Positions 26,104 to 35,056 of a stretch of DNA of 58,097 nucleotides are shown in pieces; the stretch's first letter is position 1; each line of letters starts with the position of its first letter. The DNA is taken from NCBI RefSeq assembly GCF_018967645.1, contig NZ_JAHLZF010000017.1, positions 1-58,097 on the forward strand. The letters run 5' to 3'. Position numbers and translations under genes: made by a program. The notes under the pieces were generated by a model that was given only the letters and a program-made list of their open reading frames with translations, had not been told where the DNA came from and did not search any database. This stretch comes from Allobacillus halotolerans (lineage in GTDB: Bacteria > Bacillota > Bacilli > Bacillales > Alkalibacillaceae).

Positions 26104-26418
26104 ATGGGTTATATAGCTCCTGTCAATATGGAACAAACAGCACAATATCAATTAAGAACAATACAAAATGTAGTTCAGCCAATTACGTGGGAACGTATTT
26201 ATCGTGTAAAGTTACATGAACAATTAGCGAAACATCAAGAGTTGGATGAAGTTTACCGAAGAAAAGAGCAGTTGAAGAGACAGGCGGCACAAGATCAAGA
26301 GAATCGAGCAAAACATCAGGCAGTGGTTGTATCTGAACAGGCGAAAGTAGGGAAGAGGGAAACACCTCTACTATCCGAAATTACAGGTAAAGGAAAGTTT
26401 ATTAGTGACTCTGTATAA
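26104..26418 (+). CDS. Unknown protein, 104 residues
   Basis: A basic, mostly helical protein (LHEQLAKHQELDEVYRRKEQLKRQAAQDQE is predicted coiled coil; here given as residues about 38-67). The N terminus, MGYIAPVNMEQTAQYQLR, is preceded by GAGGAGG. No family is recognised. Upstream at about 26065 a CATATTTTT with AC fifteen bases before it weakly resembles a sigma-K promoter, which together with the neighbouring coat genes leaves open a sporulation role. Confidence 0.65.
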   Translation: MGYIAPVNMEQTAQYQLRTIQNVVQPITWERIYRVKLHEQLAKHQELDEVYRRKEQLKRQAAQDQENRAKHQAVVVSEQAKVGKRETPLLSEITGKGKFISDSV

Positions 26419-26468
26419 TAAAGGTTTCTCTTTTTATGAACCGGGTAATAGTACAACACAGAAAATAA

Positions 26469-26496
26469 CATCCAGACAAATTATTGACTGGATGCT
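26469..26496. terminator. Hairpin between convergent genes
   Basis: CATCCAG (26469-26475) pairs with CTGGATG (26488-26494), with CAA/TTG inside. It lies between the 104-residue protein gene and the leftward DUF421 gene and can end either. Confidence 0.6.
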
Positions 26497-26518
26497 AAAT
26501 ATAGATTAAGGGAAAGGT

Positions 26519-27193
26519 CTACTCAGAAGTTAGGATAAAAAGGCCTTTCCCTTTCTCCCATTCTGCATAAACAACATCTTCTAATTGATAACCTTGTTGT
26601 TCTACTTCCATTGTAACACGATTTTCATCCCATTCAATTTCTTTCAAATTCTCTTGAATAATTTTCCCATCGCCAATGATGGTGATCGGTAAGAGGACTT
26701 CTTGTTCTGGGATGTTTAATGCTTGATGATTTGGTTGTTGGTATTTGTGTTTCTTTAATACATTAATGGTCCCACTTGGTTCAAAAATAGCGTACTCAAC
26801 TTCTTTTAATGAAAAAACATTTTTGTTACGTAAAAGCTGAAGCATTTGGCTAAGGTCTAGCTTATTTCGCTTTAATTCATCATACTGGATGACACCTCGA
26901 CGAATAAGAATTGAAGGCATTCCTTCTAGGATTTTCCTGCTTCTTCGAACTTTCAAGGTAAAAAAATCAATGAAATAAACGAGTGCTCCCCATAGAGCTA
27001 CCGCAAATAGAATTTCTCGCACACCAACATTTTCGTCAAATACTGCATTTCCGACGAGTTCACCTAATACCAAAACAGAAATAAAATCGAAGACGGTGAT
27101 TTGATTCATTTGTGTTTTACCAAGAATTTTTGTCAGTATGAATAGCGCGATAAATCCAACGATAGCTTCCAATGCAATGGATCCGAACTCCAT
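26519..27193 (-). CDS. DUF421 (YetF-like) membrane protein
   Basis: A 224-residue protein with three N-terminal membrane segments (about 5-25, 35-52, 58-78), then two soluble DUF421/YetF-type modules. Typical motifs are ILGKTQMNQITVFDFISVLV, LGELVGNAV and GMPSILIRRGVI. Related proteins are common in spore formers and several are expressed in the forespore, but no reaction is known. The start is the ATG at 27193 after GGAGGG; the in-frame TTG upstream would put that site inside the gene. Confidence 0.85.
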   Translation of the reverse strand: MEFGSIALEAIVGFIALFILTKILGKTQMNQITVFDFISVLVLGELVGNAVFDENVGVREILFAVALWGALVYFIDFFTLKVRRSRKILEGMPSILIRRGVIQYDELKRNKLDLSQMLQLLRNKNVFSLKEVEYAIFEPSGTINVLKKHKYQQPNHQALNIPEQEVLLPITIIGDGKIIQENLKEIEWDENRVTMEVEQQGYQLEDVVYAEWEKGKGLFILTSE

Positions 27194-27377
27194 TTTTGTT
27201 CCCTCCAAATCAATAAATCCTATCAATATTATGCGTTTGGAAGGTGTGAATCATACATAATTTTGCTGGGTTTTCACTCGATGGAAATACACTCGGTAAC
27301 TGGACGATAAACAGACACGTTCAGTTGTTGATGATCCATATGCAAAAATTAACTACACAAAAGCGTTCTCACATAAA

Positions 27378-27418
27378 AAAGTCGAATCAACATAAAGTTG
27401 AACCGACTTTCTTGATTT
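27378..27418 (-). terminator. Terminator of the yjcH-yjcG-yjcF unit
   Basis: AAAGTCGAATCAAC (27378-27391) pairs with GTTGAACCGACTTT (27397-27410) with one mismatch pair. The leftward side runs into TTTTTT. Confidence 0.75.
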
Positions 27419-27444
27419 AAATTGTTAGCGATGAATTTAAATTA

Positions 27445-27876
27445 CTAAATAGATAAATCCTTAACCATTGTAATATGAGGAATACCAGCATCGAGAAATT
27501 CATCCGATATTGTTTGATATCCTAATTTTTTGTAAAATTCTTCTGCATATTTTTGAGCATTTAATTTAGCTTTAAAGTATCCATGCTTTTTGATCGTTTC
27601 TTCCATTTCTCCAATGATTTGATTTCCATAATGATTCCCACGTTCATCCTTGACGACACAAATTCGTTCAAGTTTACCGTATTCATCGACAAATCTCAAA
27701 CGGCTTGCGAGTACAGGTCGTTGATCGATATAACCGACAAAATGGATGGCGTGATCATCATATTCATCCATCTCTTCTTCCATCGAAACACCTTGTTCGT
27801 CTACAAAGACTTCTTGGCGAATCTGAAAAGCGTCATTTTTTTCTCTTTCACTATTTACTTCCGTTATCTTCATCAT
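27445..27876 (-). CDS. yjcF: GNAT acetyltransferase, YjcF-like
   Basis: A 143-residue GNAT protein of the ElaA/YjcF type: IRQEVFVDEQGVSMEEEMDE at the substrate side, then LERICVVKDERGNHYGNQIIGEM with the acetyl-CoA loop (shown in part: ERGNHYG) and AQKYAEEFYKKLGYQ. The substrate is unknown. It starts seven bases after the yjcG stop and is read as the last gene of the unit. The ribosome-binding site is poor (AGAGAAAA), pointing to translation coupled to yjcG. Confidence 0.85.
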   Translation of the reverse strand: MMKITEVNSEREKNDAFQIRQEVFVDEQGVSMEEEMDEYDDHAIHFVGYIDQRPVLASRLRFVDEYGKLERICVVKDERGNHYGNQIIGEMEETIKKHGYFKAKLNAQKYAEEFYKKLGYQTISDEFLDAGIPHITMVKDLSI

Positions 27877-27882
27877 TTTTCT

Positions 27883-28401
27883 CTATTCACCCAACTTATA
27901 TGTCTCATAGACGGTCCAAGAACCATCATCGAGCTGATAAAGCAATTGGAAACGATCAATTGTATCTTTTAGATCAAACGAAGAAATCTTCAGCGTGCCA
28001 TAAACATCAGAGTGTTCATCTTCGGATAGATCCTGACTGATGGTTATATGTGGGACAAAACTGAATGCTTGTTCGCCAGGAAAGCCTTCAGCATTCATCT
28101 GTTCATTCAGCTTACTTAATGTATCATTTGGTTCCACTTTCAAATAAACCGTGTGAGTAATAGGGCTGAAGGAACTAACCTTTTTGATTTCAATGTCAAA
28201 TGGTTCCGTCTCTTTTGCAATCTTTGAAAGGTCTTCAGTTAATTTGTCAATCGTTTGTTGATCAGCAGTGAAACTTTCTTTTAACGTAATATGCGGAGGT
28301 ATCTTGGAGTATTGCGGATCATACCTCATCCGATAAGAATTGGCAATGTCTTGAATTTTTTTTGATGGAAAAACAGCGATTCCATAAGTTAATTGACTCA
28401 T
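27883..28401 (-). CDS. yjcG: 2H phosphoesterase, YjcG-like RNA ligase/phosphodiesterase family
   Basis: A 172-residue protein with the two HxT/S motifs of the 2H superfamily, PPHITLKESF (about 35-44) and VPHITISQDL (about 115-124). Such enzymes hydrolyse or form 2'-5' or cyclic phosphate bonds in RNA or nucleotides; the real substrate is unknown. Length and context (yjcH-yjcG-yjcF) match B. subtilis YjcG. A GGAGGGATG site precedes the ATG. Confidence 0.9.
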   Translation of the reverse strand: MSQLTYGIAVFPSKKIQDIANSYRMRYDPQYSKIPPHITLKESFTADQQTIDKLTEDLSKIAKETEPFDIEIKKVSSFSPITHTVYLKVEPNDTLSKLNEQMNAEGFPGEQAFSFVPHITISQDLSEDEHSDVYGTLKISSFDLKDTIDRFQLLYQLDDGSWTVYETYKLGE

Positions 28402-28493
28402 TCAATCATCCCTCCTAAAAATTGTAATCGTCTCAATTTTTGTTTAACTTCTATTATAACAGAAATGAGACTGAAAAACTTTTCATGTGCAAA

Positions 28494-29219
28494 TTAATTT
28501 CCAAAAATAGTCTGAATGGCCTGTGGTAAATCTTTCTGCCATTGTTTCCATGTGTGTTTACCTTCGTTTTCTTTGTAGTAATAATCAGTTACTTTGTTTC
28601 TTAAAAGCTCATGAAGCTTTCGGTTAGGTTCCAGAAAGTCATCTTTACTACCTTTTGTCGTGGGAACCTCGGTCTCATCTTTTCCAATCGTATGATAAAT
28701 GGTCATATTTGCAATTTCTTCAGAAGCCTCAACAGCCTTTAAGACTTGTTCGTCAACGTACGGAGATTGCATGATAATTTTGCCGAATGCGTTAGGGTAT
28801 TTCAATGCGGTCATCAAAGAGACAGTTCCACCAAGTGAATCTCCCATAAGTACACGACAAGATCCTACATTATATCCTGGAAGCTCTTCATCCAAGAGTG
28901 GTACGACTTCTGACCGTAAAAACTTAATGTATTCAGCGTTTTTCTCTCCGTCTGGGTGATATTTATCCCAACGATCATAGCGATCTTGATAATGGATACC
29001 TACAAAAATGGTATTCTCAATTTGTTCATCTGCATGTAATCGATCGCTTACAGTAGCGGCTCTTCCAAGTTGATAATAATCATCTCCATCTTGCATAATA
29101 CATAGATGATATTTATACAGCGAGCTGAAATTTTCTGGTTGATAAATTTTAATAGTGATATTTTCGTTCAGGAAATCACTTTCGATTTCCCTGTCAATCA
29201 ATGTTCCGGCTCTACCCAC
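28494..29219 (-). CDS. yjcH: Esterase-like alpha/beta hydrolase, YjcH-like
   Basis: A 241-residue protein related to enterochelin-esterase-like hydrolases. LCIMQDGDDYYQLG, the nucleophile elbow GDSLGG in VLMGDSLGGTVSL, and a late His in EGKHTWKQWQ complete a plausible Ser-Asp-His triad. The substrate is unknown. I start at the GTG at 29219, eight bases after GGAGG; the ATG at 29234 overlaps that site. About 90 bp separate it from yjcG, so yjcHGF probably form one leftward operon. Confidence 0.85.
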   Translation of the reverse strand: MGRAGTLIDREIESDFLNENITIKIYQPENFSSLYKYHLCIMQDGDDYYQLGRAATVSDRLHADEQIENTIFVGIHYQDRYDRWDKYHPDGEKNAEYIKFLRSEVVPLLDEELPGYNVGSCRVLMGDSLGGTVSLMTALKYPNAFGKIIMQSPYVDEQVLKAVEASEEIANMTIYHTIGKDETEVPTTKGSKDDFLEPNRKLHELLRNKVTDYYYKENEGKHTWKQWQKDLPQAIQTIFGN

Positions 29220-29457
29220 AAAACAAACCTCCATTTACTGAATATAAATTTATTTTAGCATACTCGAAAGAAATAGCCATGTAATTAGGTCTCCTTAAAA
29301 TGAGTCTCAGCCTAAATATTGTTATACCCGAATTATGTTAAAATAGTCTTGGAAGTGCTGAAAATACAGAAGGTTAATCGTTTCTTTTATAGGGTTAACA
29401 GGGTATTAGAAATATAGAAAGAATATAATTTTTGAGATTGAAAGCGAGTCGAAATGT

Positions 29458-30177
29458 ATGAAGTCAATCCAATTTAAGCCATTAGGCGATCAAGCGATTA
29501 TTGTATCTTTCGGAAATGAACTCAGCAAGCAAACGAATCAACGAGTGCAAGACTTTCGTCATTTATTGCTTCGTCAAAGTTGGTCGTTTATCGTGGATGT
29601 AGTTGCCACATTTACCAATGTAACTGTTTTTTATGATCCATCCAAACGAACGTATCAAGAGGTGCGAAGTGAATTAAAGCGATTGTTGGAAGTTGAGGAA
29701 AATTACGATACGAAAAAAACCATTCATAACATTTATCTACCGGTGTTTTATAATGGAATGGATCTAAAACGGGTATCTGAAAAAACAGGTTTAAGTAAAG
29801 ATGAAATCATTCAACTCCATACGAATCAAGCATTCCCTATTTACATGGTTGGTTTTTTACCTGGGTTTCCATATGTCGGTGGATTTTCTAAACAACTTTC
29901 AATTCCACGGTTGGATAAACCACGCAATCAAGTGCCGAAAGGAAGTGTCGGGATCATCAATTCACAATCCGGGATCTATCCTGTTTCATCGCCAGGTGGG
30001 TGGAATATTATCGGTACGACACCAGTGGAACTGATCCGTTTAGATAGAAAATATCCATTTTATTATCAAGCGGGTGACTATATCACTTTTTATCCAATAG
30101 ATGAAGAAGCGTATGAATCCATTCGACAAAACAAATTATTTGAACCGAAAATTGAGGTGATTCAAGATGGCGATTGA
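29458..30177 (+). CDS. pxpB: 5-oxoprolinase subunit PxpB (KipI-like)
   Basis: A 239-residue protein of the allophanate-hydrolase subunit 1 family. Characteristic segments are FKPLGDQAIIVSFG near the start, FLPGFPYVGG and VPKGSVGIINSQSGIYPVSSPGGWNIIG (positions about 140-190). With PxpA and PxpC it forms the ATP-dependent 5-oxoprolinase that recycles pyroglutamate to glutamate. The homologue in B. subtilis, KipI, also inhibits the sporulation kinase KinA, so a second role is possible. Its end overlaps pxpA by 11 bp. Confidence 0.92.
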   Translation: MKSIQFKPLGDQAIIVSFGNELSKQTNQRVQDFRHLLLRQSWSFIVDVVATFTNVTVFYDPSKRTYQEVRSELKRLLEVEENYDTKKTIHNIYLPVFYNGMDLKRVSEKTGLSKDEIIQLHTNQAFPIYMVGFLPGFPYVGGFSKQLSIPRLDKPRNQVPKGSVGIINSQSGIYPVSSPGGWNIIGTTPVELIRLDRKYPFYYQAGDYITFYPIDEEAYESIRQNKLFEPKIEVIQDGD

Positions 30178-30928
30178 TTTTAATGCGGATCTTGGCGAAG
30201 GTTATGGTGCATTTTCTGTTGGGAATGATGAAGAATTATTGAGTATCATCAGCTCTTGCAATATTGCCTGTGGCTTTCATGCAGGGGATTATAAAACTAT
30301 TCCGCAAACGATCGAAAAAGCGTTGGAAAAAGGAGTGCAGATGGGGGCTCATCCAAGTTTTTACGATTTGCACGGGTTTGGTAGAAGAAAGATTCCCCAT
30401 ACACCAGAAGACATCTATCAGTTGATGATCTATCAGCTAGGGGCATTACAGGGCTTTGTTCAGTTGCATGGTGGCCGCTTGAACCATGTAAAACCACACG
30501 GCGCCCTATATAATATGGGCTGCAAGGATTCGTCAATAGCAATGGCGATTGCTCAAGCGGTCAAAGACTTTGATGATCGTCTTGTGTTATTCGGCTTGGC
30601 CAATAGTGAGTTAATTCGAGCAGGCAAACAAGTGGGACTGGAAACGGCACAAGAAGCTTTCGCTGATCGTACCTATCAAAATGATGGAACACTTACACCG
30701 AGAAGTGAAAAGAATGCTGTTTTACATGATACGCACGATGTCATTGAACAAGCATTACGTATCGCAAAAGATGGAAAAGTAATTTCTGTCGATGGTGAGG
30801 TCATTGAACTCCATGCAGATACGCTTTGTTTTCATGGTGATACCCCAGAAGCTGTCGAGCATGCAAAGGCGTGCAAGGAAGCTTTTGAAAAAGAGGGAAT
30901 CAACATTACGACCACTTTTGGAATGTGA
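30167..30928 (+). CDS. pxpA: 5-oxoprolinase subunit PxpA (LamB/YcsF family)
   Basis: A 253-residue protein with the family signature DFNADLGEGYGAF at residues 3-15, ANIACGFHAGD-like SCNIACGFHAGD, and VKPHGALYN. It is the TIM-barrel-like subunit of 5-oxoprolinase that opens the lactam ring. The gene overlaps pxpB at its start and pxpC at its end, so the three are translated from one message. The order pxpB-pxpA-pxpC differs from B. subtilis, where a transporter gene intervenes; none is present here. Confidence 0.95.
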   Translation: MAIDFNADLGEGYGAFSVGNDEELLSIISSCNIACGFHAGDYKTIPQTIEKALEKGVQMGAHPSFYDLHGFGRRKIPHTPEDIYQLMIYQLGALQGFVQLHGGRLNHVKPHGALYNMGCKDSSIAMAIAQAVKDFDDRLVLFGLANSELIRAGKQVGLETAQEAFADRTYQNDGTLTPRSEKNAVLHDTHDVIEQALRIAKDGKVISVDGEVIELHADTLCFHGDTPEAVEHAKACKEAFEKEGINITTTFGM

Positions 30929-30939
30929 GGCAGAAATCT

Positions 30940-31806
30940 ATGTTGAAAGTGATTAATCCGGGAATTTTGACGACAATTCAAGATCAGGGAAGAAAAAACT
31001 ATCGTTCATTCGGTGTGCCCATATCAGGTGTCATGGACCATTACGCCGCGAATTGTGCCAATTATTTATTAGGTAATTCAGAAAAGGAAGCAGTTATTGA
31101 AATTACCATGGGCGGCGTGACATTCGATGTCATGGAAGATACAGATATAAGTGTCACTGGTGGGGACCTAAATGGCTTGATCAATGAACAACCACTTCCA
31201 ATGTGGAAAAAGCTGACGGTACACTCGGGCGATCAATTGACGTTTAAAGGTCCAAAATCAGGCATGCGCACGTATATAGCTCTGCCCGGTGGTATTGAAT
31301 CGACGAGCTATTTAGGAAGCCAATCTACCTTTGAGAAAGCAGGTTTCGGGAAAGCCTTTCAAAAAGGTGATAACATTAAAGGGAGACAGGCAGCAGCGGC
31401 GTCTTCCAAATCCATTCAACCAATGGAGATCCCGACGTATACAAAGGAAGTCACGGTACGGGTTGTTCCAAGTCATTATGAGAGTAGCTTTAAAGACTCA
31501 TCCATTCACCGCTTTTACCAAGAAGGTTTTACGATCAGGGCAGCTGATCGGATGGGGTGCCAATTACAGGGACATCGTTTAGAGCGAAAGGAAAATATAG
31601 ATATTTTGTCAGAAGCGACAACGTATGGAACCATCCAAGTGCCGGCGGAAGGAAGTCCTATTATATTGCTTGCTGATGCGCAAACAACTGGAGGCTATCC
31701 AACAATCGGAACCGTATTATCGGAAGATTTATGGCGAATAGCACAATTGCCACCAGGAGGAAAACTATTTTTCGAACGATACCCATTACAAGAAGAGGAT
31801 GTATAG
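30940..31806 (+). CDS. pxpC: 5-oxoprolinase subunit PxpC (KipA-like)
   Basis: A 288-residue protein of the allophanate-hydrolase subunit 2 family. MLKVINPGILTTIQDQGR opens the protein, followed by GVPISGVMD and YIALPGGI, and late RMGCQLQG and TTGGYPTIGTV. It is the partner of PxpB in the ATP-dependent activation of 5-oxoproline. I prefer the ATG at 30940 over the GTG at 30925 because it gives the usual N terminus. The next gene follows 16 bp after the stop, so the dehydrogenase is probably in the same operon. Confidence 0.92.
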   Translation: MLKVINPGILTTIQDQGRKNYRSFGVPISGVMDHYAANCANYLLGNSEKEAVIEITMGGVTFDVMEDTDISVTGGDLNGLINEQPLPMWKKLTVHSGDQLTFKGPKSGMRTYIALPGGIESTSYLGSQSTFEKAGFGKAFQKGDNIKGRQAAAASSKSIQPMEIPTYTKEVTVRVVPSHYESSFKDSSIHRFYQEGFTIRAADRMGCQLQGHRLERKENIDILSEATTYGTIQVPAEGSPIILLADAQTTGGYPTIGTVLSEDLWRIAQLPPGGKLFFERYPLQEEDV

Positions 31807-31822
31807 AAAGGAGCTTCGTCAT

Positions 31823-32821
31823 ATGAAAGCCTTAATTCATGAAAAAATTGCAGGTGTTGAGGGAGTCAATTGGACGGATACAGAGAAGCCGGAACCGAAG
31901 ACTGGTGAAGTTTTAATTAAGTTGCAGACGGCAGGTATGAACCGCAGGGACCTAGCTGTCATTACAAAACGTCACAAGGAAAATGACCCACCTTTAATCC
32001 CAGGTTCGGATGGTGCTGGGGTTGTTGAAGCGACAGGAAATGATGTGAAGCGATTTGATGTTGGCCAAGAAGTCATCATCAATCCAAGTTTAGGGTGGGA
32101 GCAAAACAGTGATGTTCCACCGGAAGGATTCAATATTGTTGGTTTTCCAGACGACGGGACCTTCGCTGAATACATCGTTTTGCCAGAGTCACAAGTGGAG
32201 AAAAAGCCGACCCAATTATCATGGGATGAAGCGGGTGTTTTAGGACTTGCTGCATTGACAGCCTATCGAGCTTTGTTTACAAGAGGGAACTTACAAAAGG
32301 ATGAAACCGTAATGCTTCCTGGAATTGGAAGCGGTGTTCTCACGTTCGCCTTAAAATACGCGAAAGCAGCTGGTGCACGTGTGATTGTTACGTCACGGAG
32401 TGAAGAAAAGTTAGAAGAAGCAAAGAAGCTCGGCGCCGACCGTGGAATTTTAACCGGTTCTGACTGGAATGAAGAGTTGAAAGATGAGTCAGTTGATTTG
32501 TTGATCGAATCGATTGGTGCAGCAACCTTTGAAAAATCTCTCGGAATCATCAGACGCGGTGGAACGATTGTCACATTTGGTGCAACAACAGATGATGAAG
32601 TGACGATTGATATACGGAAGTTTTTCTATGGGCAATACAACTTGCTAGGCTCGACGATGGGAAGCAGAGAAGAGTTCCGTGAGATGCTTCAGTTTATCGA
32701 ACAGCATGAGATTAAACCAGAAATCGATCGAATGTTTGAAGCGGAGAATTATGCGGATGCTTTTAATTATTTAGAGCAAAGTAAAAACTTTGGAAAGATT
32801 GGTTTTCGAATAAATCAATAA
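31823..32821 (+). CDS. Zinc-type alcohol dehydrogenase-like / quinone reductase family oxidoreductase
   Basis: A 332-residue medium-chain dehydrogenase. The catalytic domain has the opening AGMNRRDLAVIT and IPGSDGAGVVEATG. The Rossmann domain has LPGIGSGVLTFALKYAKAAG, where the usual GxGxxG is GIGSGV. The ligands of the structural zinc loop are not evident, which fits the YhdH/YogA-like and quinone-oxidoreductase branches rather than a classic alcohol dehydrogenase. Substrate unknown. ATG at 31823 after AAAGGAG. Last gene of the pxp unit. Confidence 0.85.
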   Translation: MKALIHEKIAGVEGVNWTDTEKPEPKTGEVLIKLQTAGMNRRDLAVITKRHKENDPPLIPGSDGAGVVEATGNDVKRFDVGQEVIINPSLGWEQNSDVPPEGFNIVGFPDDGTFAEYIVLPESQVEKKPTQLSWDEAGVLGLAALTAYRALFTRGNLQKDETVMLPGIGSGVLTFALKYAKAAGARVIVTSRSEEKLEEAKKLGADRGILTGSDWNEELKDESVDLLIESIGAATFEKSLGIIRRGGTIVTFGATTDDEVTIDIRKFFYGQYNLLGSTMGSREEFREMLQFIEQHEIKPEIDRMFEAENYADAFNYLEQSKNFGKIGFRINQ

Positions 32822-32836
32822 ATGAACGACCGAAGT

Positions 32837-32886
32837 GCCAGCACGATTCGAGTAGCTATTAAACTCGTTTTGTGCTGGCTTTTTCT
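32837..32886 (+). terminator. Terminator after the pxp-dehydrogenase unit
   Basis: GCCAGCAC (32837-32844) pairs with GTGCTGGC (32872-32879), with an inner CGAGT/ACTCG stem, followed by TTTTTC. Confidence 0.9.
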
Positions 32887-32940
32887 CTCTTATGATAAGA
32901 TGTATATATCATTAACGTAGAAAATTAGTAGGTGAATGCA

Positions 32941-33651
32941 ATGACTGACAGCGCATCGATTTTAGTTATAGAAGACGAAGACAAAATTGCCAGAGTGCTT
33001 GAACTGGAGCTATCATTTGAAGGTTATACAGTCGAGAAGGCTTCTTCGGGTTTTGAGGCGTTGGAAAAATATCGTTCAAACGAATGGGATGTCGTATTAC
33101 TGGATATTATGCTTCCTGAGATGAGTGGAATCGAAATCCTCCGACGTATCCGAAAAGAAGACGAACAAGTAGCCGTAATATTGTTGACGGCAAAGGATTC
33201 CATTGAAGATAAAGTGACAGGGCTCGACTTGGGTGCCAATGATTATATCACCAAGCCATTTCAAATCGAGGAGCTCCTTGCTCGAATTCGAGCAGCATTG
33301 CGCTTGAAACAAAAGTCCAAGAATGAGATTGATGATCAATGGTTGATTTTCTCTGATTTAAAGCTGAACGAGGGTACGAGAGAAGTATATCGTGGTGACC
33401 GGTTGATCGATTTGACACCTCGTGAATTTGATTTACTTGTTTATTTCATGAAAAATCCTCGTCATGTTTTGAGTAGAGAGCAGATTTTGGACACCGTATG
33501 GGGATACGACTATTATGGTGAGACAAACGTCGTTGATGTTTATGTTAGGTATGTCCGAAAAAAAGTCGACGGGGATAGAGACGATAAATTAATTCATACC
33601 GTCCGAGGAGTCGGCTATGTTATGAAGGATGCTTATGAATCTAAAAAATAG
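32941..33651 (+). CDS. OmpR-family response regulator, YkoG-like
   Basis: A 236-residue regulator. The receiver domain (about 7-120) has its phosphoacceptor Asp at residue 55 in LLDIMLPEMSG, Lys in ITKPFQ, and acidic pocket EDE near the start. The winged-helix DNA-binding domain (about 135-232) contains LTPREFDLLVYFM and TVRGVGYVM. The ATG at 32941 has a modest GGTGA site. It overlaps the kinase gene by 17 bp. Followed by two PepSY proteins, it corresponds to the B. subtilis ykoG-ykoH-ykoI arrangement. Confidence 0.92.
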   Translation: MTDSASILVIEDEDKIARVLELELSFEGYTVEKASSGFEALEKYRSNEWDVVLLDIMLPEMSGIEILRRIRKEDEQVAVILLTAKDSIEDKVTGLDLGANDYITKPFQIEELLARIRAALRLKQKSKNEIDDQWLIFSDLKLNEGTREVYRGDRLIDLTPREFDLLVYFMKNPRHVLSREQILDTVWGYDYYGETNVVDVYVRYVRKKVDGDRDDKLIHTVRGVGYVMKDAYESKK

Positions 33652-34996
33652 AATCTTCTTATATACCGCTGTCTTGTTTATTGTGATTACGGTAATGCTT
33701 TCCATTACAATTTATTTTACTTTTTCTCATATTACTTATGATCGGGAAATTGACCAAATGGAAGATGAGGTCACGAATATTTTAACAGGATTAGCTCAAG
33801 CAGATGAAAATTTTCCAGTAAACGACTTGCTCGGAGTGTATGTACCGTCAAATGGTATGTTGCGCATTTTAGATGAACAAGGTAACCAATTTAGTGAAAT
33901 CACCGCAGGCGATCATTTGGCATTACGTAATGTAACCGTCCCATTTAATCCTGTTCGAATAAGCGGAAGAACCAATGATTCGAACATAGAGATCGGTTAC
34001 GTCCAAGTGCCGACGATTTGGCAAGATGGTGAAGTTGTTTATGTGCAGCTTTTTGAAGATTTAAGCGCTGTTCAAGATAATTTAAGGACACTTCGATTTG
34101 TGTTATTTTTGGTCGTTTTAGTTGCGATTATCCCAGTTGTCGTCTCGGGAAGAGTGCTCGCTGATTTTATCAGTCGTCCAATTCAATCACTCATCAGCAC
34201 CATGCAAGATATTCAAACGAGTTCATCATTTAAGCATATCGAATATCAACAAAAGTCGGGCGATGAACTGTATACAATGACACGTACATTTAATGAAATG
34301 ATTGATTTATTGAAAGACAACTATGAAAAACAAGAAGCATTCGTTTCCAACGCGTCCCACGAACTACGAACACCAATTACTGTCATTGAAAGTTATGCTA
34401 ATTTAATTAAGCGGCGCGGATTGGAAAAACCCGAGTTGGTTATGGAATCAATTGAAGCTATTCATTCAGAAGCCGTTCGAATGAGAGACTTGACGGAGCA
34501 ATTACTCATGTTGGCCCGAAGACAAAAGGACTGGCAATTACACATTGAATCATTTTCATTGGCAGAAGTTGTGCAAAAAGTATCACAAAACATCGAGAAC
34601 TCTTATGGTAGAAAAGTAAATTTAACCGTAGATGAAGAGATGCCTCCGATTCACTCAGACCAACAAAAAATCAAACAATTACTATACATTTTTGTCGACA
34701 ATGCTCGTAAGTACAGTGAAGAGTCGATTGAAATCAATGTAAAAAACCGGGCGACAAACTATGTCATCAACATTAAAGATTACGGAATCGGTATACCAGA
34801 AGAATCAATCGTTAAGGTGTTCGATCGCTTCTATCGTGTGGATGAGGCGCGGACACGTGATGAAGGAGGCAGTGGTCTCGGTCTTGCCCTGGCTAGTGAT
34901 CTAGCTAAAGCCCTAGATATTCAAATCGATGTTCAAAGTAAGGTCGGAAAAGGAACAACGGTCACTCTAACGATTCCATCATTCGATTCTCATTAA
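33635..34996 (+). CDS. Sensor histidine kinase, YkoH-like
   Basis: A 453-residue kinase: membrane segment 7-28, an extracytoplasmic domain of about 120 residues, second segment about 152-173, HAMP, then HisKA with phosphoaccepting His near residue 242 in SNASHELRTPI. The HATPase domain shows N (FVDNARKYSE), GIGIPEESI and GSGLGLALASDL boxes. The signal is unknown; the downstream PepSY proteins suggest something at the envelope. The start at 33635 is chosen over 33629 because GAAGG lies seven bases ahead of it. Confidence 0.92.
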   Translation: MNLKNRIFLYTAVLFIVITVMLSITIYFTFSHITYDREIDQMEDEVTNILTGLAQADENFPVNDLLGVYVPSNGMLRILDEQGNQFSEITAGDHLALRNVTVPFNPVRISGRTNDSNIEIGYVQVPTIWQDGEVVYVQLFEDLSAVQDNLRTLRFVLFLVVLVAIIPVVVSGRVLADFISRPIQSLISTMQDIQTSSSFKHIEYQQKSGDELYTMTRTFNEMIDLLKDNYEKQEAFVSNASHELRTPITVIESYANLIKRRGLEKPELVMESIEAIHSEAVRMRDLTEQLLMLARRQKDWQLHIESFSLAEVVQKVSQNIENSYGRKVNLTVDEEMPPIHSDQQKIKQLLYIFVDNARKYSEESIEINVKNRATNYVINIKDYGIGIPEESIVKVFDRFYRVDEARTRDEGGSGLGLALASDLAKALDIQIDVQSKVGKGTTVTLTIPSFDSH

Positions 34997-35056
34997 ATTT
35001 TAATCTCTATGTTTTATACTGTGGATAAATGGTCAACTCAAGGAGGTTAATGCCTT